The notes below the pieces were generated by a model. The model searched no databases. It was not told where the DNA came from and saw only the letters and a list, made by a program, of their open reading frames with translations. DNA of 36,615 bases from a bacterium (GTDB taxonomy: Bacteria; Cyanobacteriota; Vampirovibrionia; Gastranaerophilales; Gastranaerophilaceae): the NCBI GenBank assembly GCA_017629215.1, contig JAGBXP010000041.1, positions 1 to 36,615 on the forward strand. Direction: 5' to 3'. Position numbers and translations under genes: made by a program. Below are positions 32,348 to 36,615 of the stretch, in pieces (position 1 is the stretch's first letter; each line of letters begins with the position of its first letter).

Positions 32348-33021
32348 TTCAATTAAGGTCGGTTACAAAAAAATATAAAAATAATTATGCGTTAAAAAAT
32401 ATTAATCTTGATATATTATCAGGAGAATTTGTATTTATAACAGGAGCTTCTGGAGCTGGGAAATCTACACTTATGAAGATGCTATATAAAGAAGAGACTC
32501 CTACTACAGGTACGGTTTTAATCGGTGGGATTAATATTGCTAATTTACCATCTGACAAAGTTCCTAATCTTAGAAGGTGCATGGGAATTGTGTTTCAGGA
32601 TTATAAACTACTGCAAAATCAAACAGTATTTGATAATATATCTTATGTTATAAGAACAATGGGCATGAGCTCAACTGATATTAGAAATAGAGTTACTGGA
32701 GCATTAAAGGTTGTAGGACTTTTAGATAAAGCGCATGCAAAACCTTCTGAATTATCTGGTGGTGAGCAACAAAGGGTTAGTATAGCAAGAGCGCTTGTTA
32801 ATGGACCACCATTATTGATAGCTGATGAGCCAACAGGAAACCTAGATCCTAAAAACTCTTTAGAGGTAATGCAAATTTTAGAGCAGATTAATCAAAGAGG
32901 AATTACAGTGATAGTTTCAACCCACGATTATACATTGGTGGATAGATTTAGAAAAAGAGTATTGACACTAGAAAATGGTGAGATAATAAGAGATATACAG
33001 GCAGGAACTTATGGAAACTAG
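32344..33021 (+). CDS. ftsE: Cell-division ATP-binding protein FtsE
   Basis: The ATPase of the FtsEX complex, which controls cell-wall hydrolases at the septum. The 225 residues have Walker A GASGAGKST (about 36-44), the Q-loop in VFQDYKLL, the signature LSGGEQQRVSIARAL (about 138-152), Walker B LLIADEPTGNLDP (about 157-169) and the switch His in STHDYTL. The start overlaps the transketolase gene by four bases and the end overlaps ftsX by 11, so all three are coupled. Confidence 0.94.
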   Translation: MIQLRSVTKKYKNNYALKNINLDILSGEFVFITGASGAGKSTLMKMLYKEETPTTGTVLIGGINIANLPSDKVPNLRRCMGIVFQDYKLLQNQTVFDNISYVIRTMGMSSTDIRNRVTGALKVVGLLDKAHAKPSELSGGEQQRVSIARALVNGPPLLIADEPTGNLDPKNSLEVMQILEQINQRGITVIVSTHDYTLVDRFRKRVLTLENGEIIRDIQAGTYGN

Positions 33022-33922
33022 CAGACAACAATTGAAAAAACAAGTAAAGAAGCATATTCCAAAAGACTGGCTGTGTGAGCTAAGAATTGCTTATAGAATA
33101 GTTATGGAATCTGTTAACGATATTAAAAGAACAGGTATTGTGAATTTAGTTATTATTACAACAATGGCTGCGATACTTACACTTTTTGGCGTGTTATTTA
33201 GATTTACTTTATCGTTATCAACATTTGCAAGTGAGCTAGGAAATGTCTTGGAGATATCTGTTTATCTTACTCAAAATGCAGATCCTACGATTGTAAAAGA
33301 TAGAATAAAAGAACTAAAACATGTAAGTTATGTAAAATTAATACCAAAAGCTGATTCTTGGAGTAGTTTAAGAAAAGAATTAGCTTTACCTGATGATATG
33401 ACAAATCCACTTCCAAATACTTTAAGAGTAAGAGTGGATAAGCCTGATAATATTCCAGATATTTTTAACAAGATTAAGACTATCTCAGGTGTTGAGGATA
33501 TGGGTTATGCAAAAGAGTTAGCTAAAAAAATTCAATTGCTAACAAATGTTGCTAATACAACGATGGTTTTTGTAATAATAATTTCAGCAGCATTAACTAT
33601 AACCATAATTAATAATACAATTCAATTGGTAATACAATCAAGGAAAGAAGAAATTGAGATTATGCGTTTAATGGGTGTTTCAAATTGGTATATCAAGACA
33701 CCGTTAATAATGCAGGGAGCTTTCTATGGGTTTGTATCATCAATAATAGCAGTGCTACCATTAAATTGGGTGCAAGGACTTTTGATGAATGTACATAAAT
33801 TTTTCTTGATTCCAATGCCTGTTTATGCTCAAAATATAGTTATTATAACATTACTTTTGATAGGTACAGCATTTGGAGCAAGTGGTAGTTTCTTGTCGAT
33901 AAAGAAACATTTGCAAGTATAG
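33011..33922 (+). CDS. ftsX: Cell-division membrane protein FtsX
   Basis: The membrane partner of FtsE. The 303 residues have four hydrophobic helices: one near 45-70 (IVNLVIITTMAAILTLFGVL), a periplasmic domain with the sequence EISVYLTQNADPTIVKDRIK, then three near 185-205, 235-258 and 275-295. The loop VIQSRKEEIEIMRLMGVSNW is the coupling segment typical of FtsX. The frame starts inside the end of ftsE. Confidence 0.93.
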   Translation: METSRQQLKKQVKKHIPKDWLCELRIAYRIVMESVNDIKRTGIVNLVIITTMAAILTLFGVLFRFTLSLSTFASELGNVLEISVYLTQNADPTIVKDRIKELKHVSYVKLIPKADSWSSLRKELALPDDMTNPLPNTLRVRVDKPDNIPDIFNKIKTISGVEDMGYAKELAKKIQLLTNVANTTMVFVIIISAALTITIINNTIQLVIQSRKEEIEIMRLMGVSNWYIKTPLIMQGAFYGFVSSIIAVLPLNWVQGLLMNVHKFFLIPMPVYAQNIVIITLLLIGTAFGASGSFLSIKKHLQV

Positions 33923-33939
33923 TAGCGAGGTAATCATAT

Positions 33940-34740
33940 ATGGACAAAACGATAGAGTTAGTTAATTCAATAAAGGATATTCAGGCGATGCCAAGTGTAA
34001 TCGTGAAGACTCTAAATCTTATGAAGAAACCAACTGTAAGCATGAAAGAATTAGGTGATATTGTTATTTATGATCAATCTCTTACGATAAAAATATTAGC
34101 GTTGGTAAACTCTGCATATTATGGTTTTTCACAACAAATCAGCTCTATAAATATAGCGCTTTCTTTATTAGGAATGGTAAAGGTTAAAAATATTATAGTA
34201 GCAGTTGCAATGAAGCCAATGATGTCGAATGCTGGAGATAAAGAGTTATGGAAACATTCGATTAGAGTAGCTGCAGGATGTGAGTATTTAGCTAGTTTAA
34301 CAAAGGTTATGGATGCTGATGAAGCATTTATTGCAGGATTTATTCATGATGTTGGAAAAATTGTTTTACATACATCAAATCCAAAAATGTATAATAAAGT
34401 GATAAGTGTTGTAAATACTGAAAATGCAGATATTCAAGAAGTGGAGAGACATTATTTTGATTCTGATCACGTCAAAACAGGTTCTCTTTTAGCTAAAAGA
34501 TGGCAGTTGCCAATATTGCTTGCTAATATTATTTCATATCATCATAATCCAAGTTTATCATCAATACCAGTTCCTTGTAGCTTGGTAAATGCTGTTGATA
34601 TCTTGATGCAAGATAATTTTAATCCTAATAGAATTGATAAAGATTTCTTAAAAACATTAGGGATTGACTTAGACGCATTAGAAGAGTTAAGAAATACAAT
34701 ACGCACTAAATCTGAATTATTGATATCAGAACTTACATAA
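33940..34740 (+). CDS. HDOD-domain signalling protein
   Basis: A 266-residue protein with an HDOD domain for nearly its whole length: MPSVIVKTLNLMKKPTVSMK, DQSLTIKILALVNSAYYG, then GFIHDVGKIVL and HHNP as remnants of the HD metal site. Such proteins usually sense or relay signals rather than cleave cyclic nucleotides. GCGAGG precedes the ATG. It lies 17 bases after ftsX and 13 bases before a receiver/GGDEF-like protein, suggesting a signalling pair in the division operon. Confidence 0.9.
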   Translation: MDKTIELVNSIKDIQAMPSVIVKTLNLMKKPTVSMKELGDIVIYDQSLTIKILALVNSAYYGFSQQISSINIALSLLGMVKVKNIIVAVAMKPMMSNAGDKELWKHSIRVAAGCEYLASLTKVMDADEAFIAGFIHDVGKIVLHTSNPKMYNKVISVVNTENADIQEVERHYFDSDHVKTGSLLAKRWQLPILLANIISYHHNPSLSSIPVPCSLVNAVDILMQDNFNPNRIDKDFLKTLGIDLDALEELRNTIRTKSELLISELT

Positions 34741-34753
34741 AATAAGGTTTATT

Positions 34754-35971
34754 ATGGCAAGCAGGATTGTTTTAGTTTCTGATGATTCGGATTTTTTCGA
34801 TTATATAAGAGCAAAATTGGAACTCAGAAAGAGTGATGAGCTGTTTATGTTTTCGTTTGATATGATTCCAGAAAAAGTTCATCTTATAGACACTGCAGTA
34901 TTGATTGTTAATAGTGAAAATTCGAGAGAAAAGACTTTAGATTTGCTCAATTTATTTAAGTGTACTCCTATTATTGTTTCTGCATTTAATGATGATGACT
35001 CTTTTAGGCGTAAATGTTATAGATCAGGCATGTTTGATTTTATAACTCTGCTAACTCCTGATGCAGAGTTTCGCTCAAGGATGATTCCTGCGCTTGCTAT
35101 TTCAGGTTTACTAGAAAAAGATAAGATGTATAAAGAAATTCTTATAAAAAATAATATTTTATCAAGTGAGAATGATGTTTTTATAGATTATGAATTTATT
35201 CTTGATAAGGAGTTGCAATCTATAAATAATGGGGTGAAAAAAGCTGTTTTCGGAGCATTGTCTCCAAACGAAAAGGATAAATATTTGCTTAAACCTGCAT
35301 TATTAGAATCAATATTATTAAACAATATAAGACAAAATGATATATTAATGAATTTTGCAGCAAATAAATATTTTGTTTTATTATTTGATATAGATTTAAA
35401 ATCTGCACATAAGTTATGGGACAAAATATCAAGTCAACTGCCTGTAAAAGTTTATGCAGGGTTTTGTACAATATCAAATCAAAAACGTCAACAGTTAATC
35501 AATGAAGCTTTAAATAAGTTACATGAAGCTATAAATGTTGATAGAGATATCGTCCATAATTCGACTCAGCTTAATGGTCTTTCTATCATACAGGGTGAAA
35601 AATCGTCATATATTAATTTTAAGATGTTTCGGCATGAATTTGGACGAAAAATTGAACAAATAATAACGCCAGTATTTTATCAGATGCAACAAAAATATTC
35701 AGGAAGCTTTTCAGGAGTTACGTTAGAACATGGCTCTGGTGAAGGCTATGGAACTTTTTATATAAAAAGCAAGAATGTAGTGAGTTGTTTTAGAATAACA
35801 AGTCCAGGATTTTCTAAGATAAATATTGATATAACGTATGAAAAAGATAAAGTAGTTGTTGATTCAAAACGTATTACACTTGAGCCGGAAGAATTAGAGT
35901 CAGGGTTGTTAGAGGATTTGTTGGAGCAGTTTATATTAGAATACAAGCGAGGATGTGGTTATGATTCTTAA
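34754..35971 (+). CDS. Receiver-like protein with a degenerate GGDEF domain
   Basis: A 405-residue regulator. Residues 1 to about 120 look like a receiver fold (RIVLVSDDSDFFDYIRAKLE with the acidic pair, AVLIVNSENS, CTPIIVSAFNDDDSFRRKCY); the phospho-acceptor Asp after the third strand seems replaced by Asn. Residues about 135-255 follow the GGDEF fold (NNIRQNDILMNFAANKYFVL), with FAANKY where RYGGDEF is expected, so it should not make cyclic di-GMP. The last 120 residues, ending EEEL-type acidic text and a helix, are unrecognised. It is next to the HDOD gene and overlaps the following gene by 11 bases. Likely a signalling scaffold. Confidence 0.65.
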   Translation: MASRIVLVSDDSDFFDYIRAKLELRKSDELFMFSFDMIPEKVHLIDTAVLIVNSENSREKTLDLLNLFKCTPIIVSAFNDDDSFRRKCYRSGMFDFITLLTPDAEFRSRMIPALAISGLLEKDKMYKEILIKNNILSSENDVFIDYEFILDKELQSINNGVKKAVFGALSPNEKDKYLLKPALLESILLNNIRQNDILMNFAANKYFVLLFDIDLKSAHKLWDKISSQLPVKVYAGFCTISNQKRQQLINEALNKLHEAINVDRDIVHNSTQLNGLSIIQGEKSSYINFKMFRHEFGRKIEQIITPVFYQMQQKYSGSFSGVTLEHGSGEGYGTFYIKSKNVVSCFRITSPGFSKINIDITYEKDKVVVDSKRITLEPEELESGLLEDLLEQFILEYKRGCGYDS

Positions 35972-36500
35972 TGAGGATAATACGTTATTTTTAGTTATTG
36001 ATATACAAGAAAAATTGGTGCGTGCGATTTTTAATAGGGACGTAGTAGAGAAAAACTCACAGATTTTGGTAAAAGGTGCGCAAATTTTGGATTTACCAAT
36101 GATTGTAACTGAGCAATATCCGCAAGGATTAGGTGAATCTATTGAAGGAATAAAGGTCGCAACATCTCAAGTTTTTATAAAAACAGATTTCAATGCTTTA
36201 ACTGATGAATTATTGTTTCAGACTTTGCAAAAGAGTAATAAAAATCAGATAGTTGTTTTTGGGATAGAAACTCATATCTGCGTGTATCAAACTGTCTTGT
36301 CCTTATTAGAGAAGGGCTATGAAGTTATAGTTGTAGCAGACGCTTGTGGTAGTCGTAAGGAACTTGAGTATAAAATGAGCTTGGACTTGTTGCGTGCGAG
36401 TGGTGCAAAAATAGAAACAACAGAGATGGTTTTATTTGAGCTTTTAAAAAGCTCCAAACATCCTAATTTCAAGGAGATGCAAAGGTTGATAAAAGATTAG
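35961..36500 (+). CDS. Isochorismatase-family cysteine hydrolase
   Basis: A 179-residue hydrolase of the isochorismatase / nicotinamidase fold. The triad is visible: the Asp in FLVIDIQEKLV (about 14), the Lys in FIKTDFNA (about 73) and the Cys in GIETHICVYQT (about 110), with the cis-peptide neighbour GIETH. ATG 35961 is chosen because AGGA lies upstream; a GTG at 35955 is possible. The proteins closest in size act on small amides or have unknown roles, so no substrate is given. It overlaps the end of the receiver/GGDEF-like gene. Confidence 0.88.
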   Translation: MILNEDNTLFLVIDIQEKLVRAIFNRDVVEKNSQILVKGAQILDLPMIVTEQYPQGLGESIEGIKVATSQVFIKTDFNALTDELLFQTLQKSNKNQIVVFGIETHICVYQTVLSLLEKGYEVIVVADACGSRKELEYKMSLDLLRASGAKIETTEMVLFELLKSSKHPNFKEMQRLIKD

Positions 36501-36545
36501 AATAATAAATTTTATAATTATATAGAAAATTTTAAAGAAAATATC

Positions 36546-36576
36546 TTGACATTTAAGCTTTATATTTTATTATATA
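36546..36576 (+). promoter_or_regulatory. Promoter of the tRNA gene
   Basis: A consensus -35 TTGACA (36546-36551) followed after 17-19 bases by a TATATA-type -10 (36570-36576). The start would fall a few bases before the tRNA. It is the clearest sigma-70 type promoter in the window. Confidence 0.7.
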
Positions 36577-36588
36577 TAGGTAACGTGA

Positions 36589-36615
36589 TGGGGCGTCGCC
36601 AAGTGGTAAGGCAGC
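36589..36615 (+). tRNA. Partial tRNA, probably tRNA-Gln
   Basis: The last 27 bases (TGGGGCGTCGCC, AAGTGGTAAGGCAGC) are the acceptor strand, the D-stem and the D-loop of a tRNA cut by the window edge. The opening TGGGG with U at position 1 and the GCC-AAG-GGTAAGGC D-arm are typical of bacterial tRNA-Gln. The anticodon is outside the window. Confidence 0.8.

Overview
The window looks like chromosome of a low-GC, gut-type non-photosynthetic cyanobacterial relative (Melainabacteria/Vampirovibrionia, order Gastranaerophilales). The reasons are very AT-rich DNA, a diderm-type cell-wall set (FtsI, a DAP-type MurE, FtsEX), several lineage-style hypothetical proteins that open with an 'NFKG/NFKE/NFKA' motif, and boxes that match the cyanobacterial HLR1 consensus. 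The placement rests on reading the sequence, not on a phylogeny.

Layout. 1-1815: an edge-cut gene, a helical hypothetical protein and serB. 1870-2178: two GC-richer intergenic inverted-repeat elements. 2207-5422: the most interesting locus, a radical-SAM RiPP cassette with a long conserved leader, a 66-residue four-Cys precursor, an attenuator-like terminator and two SPASM radical-SAM maturases. 5475-8227: an aminotransferase-serA operon. 8366-9650: an IS110-family element. 9751-10167: a second copy of the RiPP promoter and leader driving a 55-residue precursor with no maturase of its own. 10195-10317: a diverged copy of the sequence found at the 3' side of the IS110 transposase. 10446-12298: two DMT-type membrane proteins and a Cys-rich unknown. 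12389-15284 (minus strand): ndk, a coiled-coil hypothetical and miaA. 15353-19063: TPR/NHL protein, metallophosphoesterase, MBL hydrolase and TPR protein. 19058-22466: an NFKG protein, a Memo-AMMECR1 fusion, recF and a small wHTH protein. 22564-26430: a tandem UvrD-like helicase. 27019-36500: a mostly co-directional run of ftsI, murE, a compact nagA, a small coiled-coil protein, a transketolase C-half, ftsE, ftsX, an HDOD protein, a receiver/degenerate-GGDEF protein and an isochorismatase-like hydrolase. The window ends inside a tRNA, probably tRNA-Gln.

The candidate new system is a pair of RiPP precursor genes about 7.5 kb apart. They share about 230 bp of promoter and leader: an HLR1-like box about 50 bp upstream of the predicted start, a -10 box, an (ATATG)n repeat at the predicted transcription start, and a hairpin next to the ribosome-binding site whose stem has changed by compensation while its six-base loop is identical. 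Only the first has maturase genes beside it, so the two maturases may serve both precursors in trans. The same HLR1-like box occurs upstream of two other genes at similar spacing, which suggests a regulon under an RpaB-like response regulator in an organism without photosynthesis. No transporter or leader peptidase for the RiPP is visible in the window.
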